Shown here: one piece after another, positions 1 through 11,500 of the stretch
Layout: each line of letters starts with the position of its first letter
Numbering within the stretch: the stretch's first letter is position 1
Assembly: GCA_944470555.2 (NCBI GenBank)
Contig: OX104134.1
Coordinates: forward strand, 98,636,701 to 98,700,700
DNA length: 64,000 bases
Source: Heterobilharzia americana
Taxonomy: Eukaryota; Platyhelminthes; Trematoda; Strigeidida; Schistosomatidae
Direction of reading: 5' to 3'
Program-made: the position numbers and the translations under genes
Notes under the pieces: model-generated
The model's database searches: none
Told to the model about the DNA's origin: nothing
What the model saw: the letters and a program-made list of their open reading frames with translations, nothing else

Positions 1-109
1 AATCTTGATGGAGAGTAAATTTTATAGGTTAGTTTCATCACATGTTTGGCAAAAAATATGTTCATATCAAACTGTAGATACAGTTTATTGTGATTGAATA
101 TGGAGCATG

Positions 110-600
110 TAAGGAGGAATTCATTTAGTAGATGATTCAACACCACGTAGCGCCACAAATCTTTATCAACCTCATTCAACAATAGCTGTATGAAGACGCC
201 ACATGCCAACTGATTCACAATGGAAAGCTCAGTGACGCCTTTGAAGTAAAGAAAAGGGACAGGAGAAAGACAAGGGTGCCGCCTACTATCATCACTGATT
301 ATCTTACTGATTATGGTCTAGTGAACTCAACTGTATCATGCAACAGACAAGTGTGAGGAGCTGTGAGATGAGCATAGGCTGGCTAGGCCGATGAAAAGAG
401 CCTAGGAGATTTGGATTTCGCCGATGATGATGATGATGATGGTGATTAATGTCTGATGTCTTGTCGTGGAAACTCGAAGATCTACAGGAGAAAACTAACA
501 AGTTGATAGAAGAGACAGAGCAGTGAGGATGGGACCTCCTTCTGGTGAACTTAGAGAAGACGAAGGTGATGAAAATACCCAATCAACAATAGTAACAACA
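110..600 (+). pseudogene. RTE-A reverse transcriptase fragment (diverged subfamily B)
   Basis: Broken piece of the reverse-transcriptase domain of an RTE-clade non-LTR retrotransposon, read on the plus strand. It aligns with the minus-strand copy at 28.4-28.95 kb: the stretch reading YEDATCQLIHNGKLSDAFEV lies at about 190-250, the region preceding motif C (GDLDFADD-like) at about 400-430, and the palm/thumb linker at 455-590. A GAT run (424-441) has expanded inside the catalytic FADD codons, and several frameshifts and stops interrupt the frame. The copy stops at the assembly gap, where intact copies carry a CAA/glutamine repeat. The left edge near 110 is set only by where similarity to the 28.9 kb copy fades. 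It is a dead copy. Confidence 0.75.
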
Positions 601-833
601 NNNNNNNNNNNNNNNNNNNNNNNNNNNNNNNNNNNNNNNNNNNNNNNNNNNNNNNNNNNNNNNNNNNNNNNNNNNNNNNNNNNNNNNNNNNNNNNNNNNN
701 NNNNNNNNNNNNNNNNNNNNNNNNNNNNNNNNNNNNNNNNNNNNNNNNNNNNNNNNNNNNNNNNNNNNNNNNNNNNNNNNNNNNNNNNNNNNNNNNNNNN
801 NNNNNNNNNNNNNNNNNNNNNNNNNNNNNNNNN
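601..833. other. Assembly gap (233 N)
   Basis: Run of unknown bases. It begins right after an AAC/CAA-rich stretch, at the point where related RTE-A copies hold a short CAA repeat encoding glutamines. A simple repeat may have stopped the assembly. The sequence right of the gap is not recognisable as RTE-A, so the element's 3' part is inside the gap or missing. Confidence 0.97.
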
Positions 834-1724
834 ATCCGTTGTGTTTTAAGAACTTCTGTCAGTTGTGAAGTACTGATGGCGAATACTTTGATACTAAAAT
901 GGTTCATGTACCCGGTAGGCTGGCTTAGAAGTGAAAGTCCGGGAATGTGAAATGACAATAAACCAGAATTTTAAGTTTAACGCAATTTGTGTCCTGTTTC
1001 GACTTTCAGTATGCTTTACCTTTTCCACTACATTGTTAGCCGTGGAGATTGTCTACACCGAAAAAAACCCGTACGTTCTTGTGCTTGCAAGGAAGTCATT
1101 GCTCATTCTTCCCTTTCTCGCCTGACTAGACTGCTCACATCAGACTGGGGCATAATCTTCTACTCACACTCCTGTAACACACCATCTGCAAAATAAGCTC
1201 AAACTGATCAAACTCTGATGTCAGCAGCTGAATCGCCTTTGAAACAAGGTTAATGTAGAGCGTCTTCTTGGATGCACCTACTCGTGTAGAAACTAAGCGT
1301 ATCAGCCATCGACAGTGGTCACACAATTGTGAAAAATTTCTGTTTCAGAGGCTGAAACGAAACCTGTCATAGGCTACACATGTCCGCTTTCTTACTACTA
1401 CCGAAGCGTTAGCTATCCACATAGTAAATCTAGAGAGACTTCTTCAATCTCTTTTCCCTTTATGATCTCAATCTTTAAATTTCAACTTCTTTCCCTTCCT
1501 TCACTGTATTAACTACCTGAGTAATACTAATCCTTAATTGTTCGAGTCCTTCTTGGTAACAACTAGTTCTTCAAGTATTTTGTCATGTTGCTCAACTGAT
1601 TGTCAAGAAAACTAGTCAATACCAACTCCTGCTAAATCATGATCAGTCGTCAGTAGCTTTAGAAACCTCGATTATCTATAAGTAGTGACAACATACTCTG
1701 TTTCCTACCATTAGTATAAGAGTA
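834..1724. other. Anonymous sequence, no gene seen
   Basis: AT-rich sequence with only short open frames (60-70 codons) lacking recognisable motifs. No RNA gene or repeat relation to the rest of the window was recognised. Confidence 0.6.
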
Positions 1725-1850
1725 AAACCTAAGCAGTGTGGTCGGTTGTAATTCCATTTTAGTCTGTTTATTAGAAATATCACACAGGGAAACAGTAGCA
1801 TTTACTGGATAACATTTTGAACACAATTTATTGTCCATATTTATATCAGG
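1725..1850 (+). repeat. Solo terminal repeat of a Penelope-like element (same family as 15.2 kb)
   Basis: This stretch aligns over its whole length with 15,225-15,365: both run through a 'taagagtaaaac' start, an 'aattccatt' block, an 'ccacacagtg/cacacaggg' block, an 'actggat/ccggatcacg' block and an 'aatttattgtccat' end. At 15.2 kb the same block flanks a Penelope-like coding fragment and occurs again, inverted, on its other side. I therefore read this as a stand-alone terminal block of that element. No coding sequence adjoins it. Confidence 0.6.
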
Positions 1851-4017
1851 CCTGATATGTTATCTAGTAAACTGTTTCCTACCACGTTTTCTGTAAAAAA
1901 TGAAATAATTTATTGTTAAAAAGTTTATGTAATTGTAATTGTAATGAAATCACAAAAAAGAGATGCTTCGCTGAACTACCCTGGGTTTCCTAATATTTCC
2001 CGATCGGAGTTTTTTTTTAAAAATATTTAATGGTTACGGTTACAAATAATCGCCTCCTGTAAACTGAAAGCAGACCATGAAGATATACTTCTCACGCTGT
2101 AAAACTACTATTCTTTCGGTTTCTACATGTCAAAAAATCATAGAATTTAACAAATTCTCCGGAGGAAAAATTTTAAAGTCGTAAATCCCTAATTACTGGA
2201 TCTATGAGAAGACAACAATAGCATGGAATTTGAGCATATCTCTAACTGGTAAGTGTTAACAGGCAAGAAACCTGAGTATAATGCCTTCAACTGCATACAT
2301 CCAGCCGATTAAAGGAAAAACACTTTTGTTTTAAATTGACACATTTTCTTACCTACATATTCATGAACACTCCAGAATAATTTCCGATCAAAGGTCAGAA
2401 CACTTTCCATAAAAACTAGTTACCCAATGTGTAAAGAAAGATTTAAAATAGGAAAGTACACAAATGAATAAAAAATGAAATATAATTTAATCCTGAGGAG
2501 ATTTTCTAGAATAATCAGTCGTTCTCATAGCCATTTTAGAGGATGGGATTGTAGGCACTTCTTTTGGACACACACTGAGAGGTTAAAATTTTGAATTGTT
2601 AGTGTTTCAGCTATCACTAGATGTTCATAATTACTCCTTTCACATGGTTTGACTACATTTTCTGCAAAGTTTTGAAAGATTCATAGAAAGGTATTAACTC
2701 TCCAGGTTTACCAAGTACTCATTAACAGGAATGAAGATGCTTTTCTGTCCTTCATTTTTTCCGTCAAACTGGATATTTCTCATGAATGCGTTTGACAAGA
2801 TCGCACCTGATACGGTCAATAAACTTGGCTTTCTGGACCACATTGTCACCCGAAAAAACAATAAATTTCTGCTTTACTTTCCTCAATTTTTAAAAATCCT
2901 AAACATATAACACTGTTCACAAATATTTTATTTCTTGCAACTCAACTCACTACTTTCAGTACACTTTTTGACAATGACAATGCTGTAAGACAGCATTTTT
3001 TTTAAGCCTCCAGTATTTTGAAACAGTAAAACTCCGGTTTTTGACGTGTCACAGGTCTTTACATTGATAAATTACCTTAAAAAAATTATTGTAATTATAA
3101 AAGTGAAAAGATAGCTGGGAAAAAAAGCTAAAATAATCCCTGAATCGTAAACAAGAAAATGATTTTTTATTGAATTCCTGCATTATGCCCAATTTTCTCT
3201 TTTATACATGAATGCAGATTGCCGCCACTCCTGCCTCAGTTCGGATGCGTAGACTGCACACAACGACAAGGTTGCTTTGAAATCATCACATAATCACAGA
3301 AAGTTGTGCATACAGCAGTCACTAACATACTAACCAGATGCCAACTAACATGCCGCTAGTTGACTATACAGACAGGTAACTCGTTGATCCCGTCATCAAC
3401 CAGTTATTATGACTACAGTTAAGTGAAGATAGCAAAGAGTGCCCAAAATTTTGTCAGATATGACGTGAAAAAAGTTGCAACATTCGGGACAACAAATCGT
3501 TATTAATGACAGCACTTCCTTACTGTCTGATATAATGAGATTTTAGTATGTCAATCACTCATGCTGACACATTGATTCGGTAAGTTAGATCAAAGTGATC
3601 AGAAGACAAGAAGGCAGTTTTACTCCGTTGGCGCGGAATTCATCAGAGGTTTATCCGGACAAATTCAGCTGAGAGCAACCTATCTATCTAGCTAATCTAA
3701 ACAGGCCACAATACTTTAAATTGAATGAATAATGTATATGAAAACTAAATGGTCCACATTACAACTTCTCATAAGTGGACAGTTTTTCAACTTCCAAATG
3801 TGATCCCAACAAGATTTCCGTTTCAATTTTTCTATCTAAAGAAAGACTCATACTTAAAAAGATTCAGCCAGTTGATAATAACTACAGTATCACATTGAGA
3901 CCGACAAATTTTGGGTCTGAATATCGAAGTCAACAAAAATAGTAAGACAGTGAATTAAAAAGGATGCCGTTAACAGATTCCAATATACGTGGAACTCCAA
4001 CTTATGCCTCAGATCCG

Positions 4018-4020
<3 letters not shown>
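1851..4020. other. Anonymous AT-rich sequence, no gene seen
   Basis: About 2.2 kb with no open frame above 60 codons, no RNA gene and no repeat relation recognised. Confidence 0.55.
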
Positions 4021-4096
<76 letters not shown>

Positions 4097-4106
4097 ATTA
4101 TTATTA
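4021..4106. repeat. (TA)n microsatellite followed by (ATT)n tail of RTE-A copy 1
   Basis: About 70 bp of pure TA, then about 16 bp of ATT units directly abutting the 3' end of the minus-strand RTE-A copy at 4,107. The ATT units, TAA units in element sense, are the simple-repeat tail expected of RTE elements. The TA part belongs to the target or flank and recurs at the other end of the element. Confidence 0.9.
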
Positions 4107-5021
4107 GTCCCTTGGGTTCCTAGTGGAACATAGGGCTTCAGTAGCACGCCTCCAGTGACCTCTGTTCTCTGAGATCTTTTGAACCTGGTTCCACGACAGC
4201 CCAGAAGCTCTCATTTCCTCCTCGCACGACCTCCTCCATGTCACCCTCGGACGTCCAACTCGTCGCTTCCCATGGGGATTCCACTCGAGGGCCTGACGCG
4301 TGATGTCCTCAGTCGGCCTTCTCAGTGTATGCCCAATCCATCTCCACTTCTTCCTGCATATTTGTTGCGTGATAGGTTCTTGGTTGGTTCGTTCCCAGAG
4401 TTCCTTGTTGCTTATTTTTTCTGGCCATCTGATCTTCAGCAGCGAGCGTAAGCAGTTGTTGATGAATGTCTGTAGTTTATTGGAAATGCCTTTCGTGACG
4501 CGCCAAGTCTCTGAGCCATACAAGAGCACTGACTTGACGTTGGTGTTGAAAATCCGTATCTTGTTCCGCATGCTGAGTGCAGAAGATCTCCACACTGGTT
4601 TCAGGCTAATGAACGCCTGTCTTGCTTTTCCGATTCTGACTTTGACGTCCTCGTCCGTCCCGCCTGTAGTTGAAACAGTGCTTCCTAGATAAGTGAAGGA
4701 GGTTACTTCCTTCAAGTTTCTCCCGTTGACGGTGATTGGAGTTTGTTGTTGTTGTTGTTGATGGTGGTGGTGCGGTATCTTCATCACTTCTGTCTTCTCT
4801 ATATTCACCTGAAGTCCCGTCTTAGCTGCCTCCTCTGTCAACTTGTTAGTTTTTGCCTGCAGATCTTCAAGTTTATGTGACATTAGGCATAAGTCATCGG
4901 CGAAATCCAAGTCTTCTAGGTTCTTTTCCGTCGTCCAGTGTATCCCCCTCTTCTCGCTGCCTACTGTTTGCTGCATGATCCAGTCCACCACAATAGGAAT
5001 ATCATGGGGGATAGTAGGCAA
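4104..5021 (-). pseudogene. RTE-A copy 1, C-terminal RT after frameshift
   Basis: Second half of the same protein, 305 codons, with about 295 in true element sequence after the frameshift. RT motif C is LDFADDLCLM (FADD at about 40-43), with both catalytic aspartates present. The thumb follows, with a histidine/glutamine run (HHHHQQQQQQ) between TEVMKIP and TPITVNGRN, then TYLGSTVSTTGG, LLYGSETWR and the C-terminal WRWIGHTLRRP and KRRVGRPRVTWRR blocks typical of RTE elements. The frame ends NPRD-stop, about 3 nt before the (TAA)n tail, so the 3' UTR is essentially absent, as is usual for RTE. The ATG at 5,021 lies in out-of-frame sequence and is not a real start. Confidence 0.88.
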
Positions 5022-7240
5022 CCTTGTTTCACTCCTGTCTTCACTTCAAAGGCATCACTGAGCTTCCCATTGTGGATTACTTGGCATGTGGCATCTTCAT
5101 ATAGTTGTTGAATGAGGCGGATAAAGGTTTGCGGTACTCCGTAGTATTGAAGCAGTTTCCAAATTACTTCTCGGTCGACGCTGTCAAAGGCCTTCTCAAA
5201 GTCGATGAAGTTGAGGTATAGAGCTGATTGCCATTCTACGCTCTGTTCTATGATGATACGAAGCGTTGCAATTTGGTCAGCACATGATTTGTACTTCCTG
5301 AAGCCTGCCTGTTCCGGTCGCAGTTTTGAATCCAGTGCGTCTTTAAGCCTCTCCAGGATGATGCGGCTTAATATTTTACTTGGGGTGGATAGGAGAGTGA
5401 TTCCGCGCCAGTTCTTGCAAGCACTGAGGTCTCCCTTCTTCGGCAGTTTGACAAGGTAACCCTTCTTCCAATCGTCAGGTACCTTCTCTTCCCTCCACAC
5501 CTTCTGCAATAGTGGTGTGAGCATGTCCGCTGTTGTCTCTGCATCTGTTCTCAGTGCTTCTGGCGGTATTCCATCTGGTCCTGCTGCTTTCCCGCATTTC
5601 AGTAGCTTTATGGCGTTCAGGACTTCCATTTTCGTTGGGGGATTTATGTTCACTTGTAATTCAGCGGCTGCAGGTGGTATTTCTGGACGAAGTGCAGGTG
5701 GTGGTCGATTCAAGAGCTTCTTGAAGTGGTCGGCCCATCGTTTCCTCTGTTTCTCTTCTTTTGTAATTAAATTTCCTTCTTCATCTTTTATTGGTTTCAT
5801 CTGTGTTGGTCTCTTCCCTGATAGCAACCTGGTTATTTGATACAATGTCGTCAGGTCTCTCTTACCTGCAGCCTGTTCTGCTTCACTTGCCAGTGTGTCG
5901 TAGAAGTGTCGTTTGTCTTTGCGTGCACTCTTCTTCACTTCTTTATCCAGTGTTTTATACATTGTGCTCAGTTCCTCTTGTCGTTGAGCATCCTTGCACT
6001 GGTTTATCTTCTGCTTCACCATCCTCCTCTCCTCTATCAGCTTCCAGGTATCCGTCGAGATCCATTCCTTGTCTTCTTTCTTCTTCCTTCCTAATACTGT
6101 TGTGCAGGTTTCTTTCCACATAGCTTTCAAAGACTTCCAGTGTTCTTCTACACAGGTTTCTTCAGGGATGTCCCTCGACGTCTCCCATTTTGTCTTGATG
6201 GCTGCTTTGAAGATCTCCTTTGTAGTTTCATCCTTCAGTTTCCGAGTGTTGTACTTGAATTGAGGTCTATCACCAGCTTCCTTGAAGGCTTTTAACTTGA
6301 TTTCGAAGGTTCCTTGCACTAGATAGTGGTCTGAACCTACATCTGCTCCTCTTCTTGACCTTGTGTTAAGTAGACTGCGTCTCCATTTTCTTGAGATTGA
6401 GATAAAGTCGATTTGATTTTTAGTGTGTCCATCTGGTGAAATCCATGTCGCTTTGTGGATATCCTTGTGCCTGAACACACTGCCTCCAATCACCAAATCG
6501 TTGAATGCACAGAATTCTGCAAACAATTCTCCATTCTCATTCATTTCACCTAGCGCCTCTCGACCCATGGTTAGTTCTCTTCCCGTGTTGTCCCCTCCCA
6601 GTTTGGCATTCATGTCGCCCATTAGAATTTTGATATCGCCAACTGACGTCTTGTCCAGTGTTGACTGAAGTTGTCTGTAGAATTCCTCCTTTTTCTCTTG
6701 CTCTGCATTATTTGTAGGTGCATAACATTGTATGATTGTGACCTTTCTTCCTTTTGAGTTGAATCTTGCTGTCATGATCCTGGAGGAGATTGGTTCCCAC
6801 TGCATGAGAGCCTTCGATGCTCTTGAGGACATCATGATAGCCACTCCCTCAGTGTGCTCGTGGTTGGCGTCTGGGTGACCGGAGTAGATTATTGATTCTC
6901 CCGTTGACAGTTTGGAGAGTCCACTCCCATTCCATCTGCTTTCGCAAATCCCAAGCACTTCGATGTTATACCTTCTCATCTCCTTTGCAATCTGGGCTGC
7001 CTTACTGGGTTCAAACATCGTGCGGACATTCCATGTCCCCACGTTTACTTTCGCTTTCATCGAGAGAAGACACATCGGCCAATTGGCTTCCCGAAGGCTT
7101 TCACCAACTGGCGTCATTTCGCCTCTCCGATTCCAGCGGGGAATAAGTTTGTTTTCATTTTTTATATTTTGTTTGTGCTTTGAAGTTTCTTTAGCGGTTA
7201 GATTTGTTTTACGGGGTAGGGTTGCTAGCCCTATGCCCAA
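4961..7240 (-). pseudogene. RTE-A copy 1, apurinic-type endonuclease plus N-terminal RT
   Basis: A 759-codon frame. Residues about 66-310 form an AP-endonuclease-like (EEP) domain: VGTWNVRTM (Asn71), ICESRWNG (Glu100), GDMNAKLG (Asp209, Asn211) and the terminal SDH at 303-305, all the catalytic positions expected. This domain nicks target DNA to prime reverse transcription. A lysine-rich linker follows. The RT fingers and palm run from about 530: AAGPDGIPPEAL, KNWRGITLLS, motif A FIDFEKAFDSVD (about 678-689) and motif B GVKQGCLLSP (about 736-745). The frame then leaves the family sequence at about residue 749 because one T is missing near 4,994. The rest of the RT continues in the next frame at 4,104-5,021. 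The first methionine lies about 40 residues upstream of the MTPVGES start also available in copy 3. Confidence 0.9.
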
Positions 7241-7303
7241 CCTTCCCTCTTTACCCGGGCTTAGGACCGGCTAGTAACTAGTAAACTAGTTAACCAGGCG
7301 AGG

Positions 7304-7313
<10 letters not shown>

Positions 7314-7361
<48 letters not shown>
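7314..7361. repeat. (TA)n microsatellite at the 5' edge of RTE-A copy 1
   Basis: About 48 bp of pure TA immediately after the element's 5' end. It matches the TA tract at the element's 3' side. Confidence 0.9.
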
Positions 7362-7363
<2 letters not shown>

Positions 7364-8780
7364 TGGTGATTTTATTTGATAGACTGCAAATGAAATAACA
7401 ACATGAGCATTAACTACTTTCAGAGAAGAAACAAACAAAGCAGAAGTAGATTATCATCTTAGATTTTTCTCAACAATAAAAACATATGAATACTTTGCAT
7501 GCATTTTAGGTTGTGATTCATTCAAATCTCTTGATCTCTCTGAGAAAACTATAACATATGTCTCATTTGTGAATTTCTAAAATATTGCCCAAAGCATTTT
7601 TTTTGTAACAGAAACTGTATGAAATGATCTGTTGCTAATCCAAGTATTTTGTTTCATTTTATGGAAAAAGATTTATAACTCATAATTGAAATTAGAACGG
7701 TTTAGTGTTCTCTGAGATTCAACATTTGAAGCTTCGCCAACAGGCTGGGTAACATTGTTAGTAATTCCTAGAGAAATTTGTGCCAGTGGTGTCATCAAGT
7801 CTGACAATACAAAGTTCACCATGAAATAATGATGCTTAAAGGAGACTAAGCAACATAGAGATGGTACTTTTTAGCCAAGATTCACAAGATCGGAAGAATC
7901 GTTGTCAAGTCAAGAAGATTAAACATAACCAAGTGAGTTAAGGGATGCAGTTGCAGGTTAACTACACCCAGGTGTATCTTGCTTAGAAATGATACACTAA
8001 TCAGACAACTGCTTTGGACTTAACGTATGTTTAGAAACGCAAACTTCTGCGCCACTGTTATTTTCAAAAAAATAAGATACAAGCAGTTTTACACCGAAAC
8101 AGTAGCATAATGAGGCTTTTCCGTACTACTTACACAATATAATTTGTTAAGAAATGTCATTTACGGTGTGTTGAAGTGTATTCAGTATAATTTCAGGCAG
8201 ACTATCCTCCCTTAAAGTGAACGTCCACCTTTTGGTAAAGATAAAGATAACTAACCTACCTATTCTTCTTATCATATTAGTCTTCAATAAAACTGTCCGG
8301 ACGTCCAAATGTACTTCAACTTCACAATGACAAGGATAGAAAATCAGGCTGTCTCCCATCACCTGTAACAAATAAGCAACTTTTCATGAAGCCCATATTC
8401 AGGTGAATCACCTCAGCTGACTTTAGAGTCCACTCTATGAGACAAAACTCATACAACCGTGCTATGAAGAAAGAACGTAACTCCGTTGAACTTTCAAGCG
8501 TGTCAAGAATTTAGTAATTAAACCTTTCCTTTCGTAAGCCAGTTCTGTTAGCCTACTGTAATAACTTAGTATTTCAACTATATTTTGTGAATAAGGAAAC
8601 TAATGTAACAACAAAACTGCAGTCCATTCGCAGAGGGATCCTAATTTTAAATCTGCTTTTTTAAAATTAGTTCAAAGGAGCGCGATGAAACAACTGGTTG
8701 TTTTTTTAAATGTAGTTGCATTTAGTGACGGATTGGTTTGAAAAGTAATTCATCCCAACGTAAGTTTATGTTGGTTTGTC
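7362..8780. other. Anonymous sequence, no gene seen
   Basis: No recognisable motif. A 74-codon minus frame (8,147-8,371) has no family resemblance I can see and no supporting context. Confidence 0.55.
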
Positions 8781-8854
8781 GGACCTCGCTGCTCATTTGG
8801 CAGAAGGCCGGGCTGTAAACTCGATGGTCGCTGGTTCAAATTCCACGACGGTCC
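8781..8854 (+). repeat. tRNA-like sequence (SINE head or tRNA pseudogene, Tyr-like loop)
   Basis: A 74-nt stretch begins GGACC and ends GGTCC, which pair as the outer acceptor stem (the inner two pairs mismatch). An A-box-like block (GCTCATTTGGCAGAAGG) and a B-box-like block (GGTTCAAATTCC, one base longer than canonical) lie at normal spacing. The anticodon loop reads CTGTAAA, as in tRNA-Tyr (GTA). The disrupted inner acceptor stem and extra base in the T loop argue against a working tRNA. A tRNA-derived SINE head or pseudogene is more likely. Confidence 0.55.
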
Positions 8855-8959
8855 AAATTTTCATTTAACTTTCAGTCATCACCCAATATCGATACAAGTC
8901 TACCAAACCACGACCATCTCAGATAGTCAAAATGATAGTTAACTTATCTGCTGGATATT

Positions 8960-9015
8960 TTTTCGCAGTTTTACTGGATGACGTTTGAAACACAATTCAC
9001 TCCTCACATTCATAT
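8960..9015 (+). repeat. Fragment of Penelope-like terminal repeat
   Basis: About 55 bp aligning with the 3' half of the terminal blocks at 1,790-1,845 and 15,315-15,368 (the 'actggat-acgtt-ttg-acacaatt' core followed by 'cat-catatct'). Similarity is roughly 75% by eye. No coding sequence adjoins it. Confidence 0.5.
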
Positions 9016-10727
9016 CTAAGGTACCCCAATTCCACATTCTTTATTCTTCTGTTGTATCGACTGTGGTATTCTCCAAATATCTGGACTGGATGTCGATTTA
9101 TTCCGACTTTATCTGTTTTATGTTAGCTGAATAAATTAACCTCCAGTTGTCAGTCTCTCCCTTGATCCTCAAAACTTAGTTTTTAGGACTACCATGTTGT
9201 CGTCTTTTGTGCCTGTGGCTAAGTATGATTGCGTGCATAATAAGTGTTTAGCTCCTCTCAAAGTTTACTACCTAACTACTATCTTCCACTTTATATTTGA
9301 TCAAGTTTCTTTGTTCTGTTATTCTTGTTAACTGTGATCCACTATTTTGGCTCATATACTTAACCTCGGAGTTGTTACATGGAATTTTGCAAACTAATTT
9401 ATTTTTTTCTACTAAAGAACCTCAGTGCAGAAATTCTGTTTCTCATTAACTTTTCAGTTTTTCTTAGTCTTTTTCTAGTTGATAGTTATGAGTAAACTTT
9501 TGATAGCCTCTTCCGTTGCTGGTAACAGTCACTGAAGTGCACACAACGACACCTAATTATACAACGGGATAGGGCAGATGGATATATGGAGCTTTGTTTG
9601 TACTACACATGCAGTTGCGATGAATGAACACTTATTGCAGATATTTGAAAAACTCTACTCCCTATGGAAGCGACAAATGAACTGGATTTGATTAACCTCT
9701 GAAATGAATATGAGAGGTGGATTGCTTTCCAAACGTCCTCCAGTAACTAATACTAATACCGTTGCGCTGTGTGAAGTATCCAAAAAGAAATTTATGCACT
9801 GTCGCAGTGGCTAAGTTTTGTTCTTTCATACGAACATGATTCCCATGCACATACATGTGGTTAGATCAGTCAGTGAACAATGGTGAGCGTTGAAGAAGAA
9901 GAAATTTCCTGAAACATGCAGAAAACAAGTGGGATCTACTAGGAATTTTCAATAAGAAATCTGGTAGAAAGTTGAATTCATTGAACAGAATTAGTCAGTT
10001 TTCGTAGGTAACTGTGAGTTCATCAATCAACTAAGTGACCCGGTTTCTTTTTCCACTCAAACCTCCATCAACTTACATTTATGTGGCTTTACTAACTAAA
10101 TTTATCTCGAATAGTGTTATAGTATGCAATAAGATTGCCCCAGCCTTTCTGCCAGGCTTTAAGTATCTGAAGCGCTTACGACCAATCATTTTGCTTCAAA
10201 GTTTTGAGAAAAAGCATATGACTATATGTTTGATTATGATTTTGTTTGAAGTAGATAAATCAATAGGAAGTCTTCTTGTAGAAGAGCCTGAAAATAAACA
10301 AGACCATTGTAATTTTCTATAAACTGTGGTCTTTTGCACACAGTTTCATATTGCAAAACATCTTTTGCAGAAGTACCAACTTATTTCTACTTTCTGAAGT
10401 GAGCCACCGGAAGGATGGAATGCCATGCAATGGCATGTTCACAAATCACCATCTACATAAGACTTAAGACGTGTCAAATTAAGCAGGGTTTTCAAGAAAA
10501 GCAAACTTGATCAGTCTTTGTAAAGTTGGATTCCTGTGTGTCATACATTCGACATCAAGAAAATGTCAGTGAAAAGTATCTGCTCTGGTAAGTAAGATAA
10601 ATTTATGATGTATGACAAAATTGAAATTGAGTTGAAGCTGAGCAATTTAAATGCAATAAAGTGAGGATTATTGCTACAACCAATTAATTTTATAAATAGG
10701 ATGAACAGTTTGCTAGTGACTTGCAAA
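9016..10727. other. Anonymous sequence, no gene seen
   Basis: Includes one 95-codon plus frame (10,035-10,322) with a hydrophobic start but no recognisable domain, neighbours or promoter. I do not call it a gene. The rest shows no open frames or repeats I recognise. Confidence 0.5.
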
Positions 10728-11500
10728 CTCCGTGCTCCACATTGCCGTTTCTCATAACTCATTGGTTTTTCAACTGTCGCAATTTAATGATAGTGCGGGA
10801 AGTGGGGGAATATGTCGACCATTTCTGTTATTTAAGGATTGCATCAGCTCGAATGGGCTGGTTGTTGACAAAATCTCACCTTGGATACAGAAGACCCGTT
10901 TGATACTTTCCAACTGGTGAGATATCCGATAATCTTTCAAAATAGGAGTATACTGTGCTGCAATCCTTTCTGTCTTGTTGTATGGCATGGTCGTTAAAAT
11001 TAGAGGATATGAAGCGGTTACAGGTTTTATCGTGTTAGCGATGCTGAAGTCAGTCGAAGAGTACAGGGCAAGGCAAGCAGGTGGATTGATAAGGTTATGA
11101 ACCTTAGTTGACTGAGATGGAATGGATATATAGCGCGCATAAGGAGCAATAGCCTACCTCAACATGCCATCCTAAAGGAGGTTGGATTAGGTTTGCAAGT
11201 GGCTCTGGGTGGCCAGACCAAGACCTGGTACCAGTCAATGAAGTCTCTTAATCTTGGTCTGAGTCATATGGAACGATGTAAACTGTCTGGATGGGATCCC
11301 TGACATGAAAGGAATCTTGGTGATATGACTGAAAATCAGTCACAACAGTGCATATGTATTCACTCCTCGACATCTAAAGCTTGAATATTCGCACTGACTG
11401 TTGTCTTCAGACTCTTTATTCCCTAGCACGACTTTATCTATTATGATATCAGTCTTTTACCATCCACTTTTGTGTACTACCGTAAAGATCGGCAACTTGA
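10728..11500 (+). mobile_element. RTE-C 3' fragment (SR3/Perere-3-like), decayed
   Basis: Plus-strand remnant of the second RTE family. Across shifting frames it reads the RT thumb block (CISSNGLVVDKISPWIQKTR-like at about 10,840-10,905), a VLLYG-like block at about 10,965-10,985, then ALGGQTKTWYQSMKSLNLG at about 11,205-11,260, ending with the DMTENQSQQCICIHS block at 11,320-11,365 and an untranslated tail. The same C-terminal blocks occur at the end of the 62-64 kb copy. There are multiple frameshifts and stops, and the endonuclease and RT core are absent, so this is a 5'-truncated, dead copy. The right edge is approximate. Confidence 0.75.

Larger units (their letters stand above)
4104..7314 (-). 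mobile_element. RTE-A copy 1: near full-length RTE-clade non-LTR retrotransposon (SR2-like)
   Basis: Complete minus-strand copy. Its 5' leader starts at about 7,314 with the conserved block containing 'ccggctagtaactag', also present at 55.85, 30.07 and 27.3 kb. It carries one EN-RT reading frame and ends in a (TAA)n tail at 4,106. It is about 99% identical by eye to copy 3 (48,077-51,164). The single disabling change I see is one missing T near 4,994. (TA)n tracts sit on both sides (4,021-4,090 and 7,314-7,361), which suggests insertion into a TA microsatellite. SR2-like is my recognition from the protein, not a search result. Confidence 0.92.

Noticed and set aside
424..447. GAT repeat as a poly-Asp/His coding feature
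   Set aside because: Alignment with other copies shows it is a local expansion inside the dead RTE-A FADD region.
523..849. Open frame across the N run
   Set aside because: It exists only because N codons carry no stops; the real sequence left of the gap is RTE-A.
3890..4147. 85-codon minus frame with an IYIYIY repeat (and the similar plus frame at 30,731-30,961)
   Set aside because: Translation of the TA microsatellite, not a gene.
4179..7274. Numerous 60-130 codon plus-strand frames over RTE-A copies 1, 3 and 4
   Set aside because: Antisense shadows; the same shadows appear over each copy and follow the sense codon usage.
8781..8854. Functional tRNA-Tyr gene
   Set aside because: The inner acceptor stem mismatches and the T loop has an extra base, so it is kept only as tRNA-like.
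10035..10322. 95-codon frame as a host gene or exon
   Set aside because: No domain, splice context or repeat relation; the length is within chance for an AT-rich window of this size when many frames are examined.
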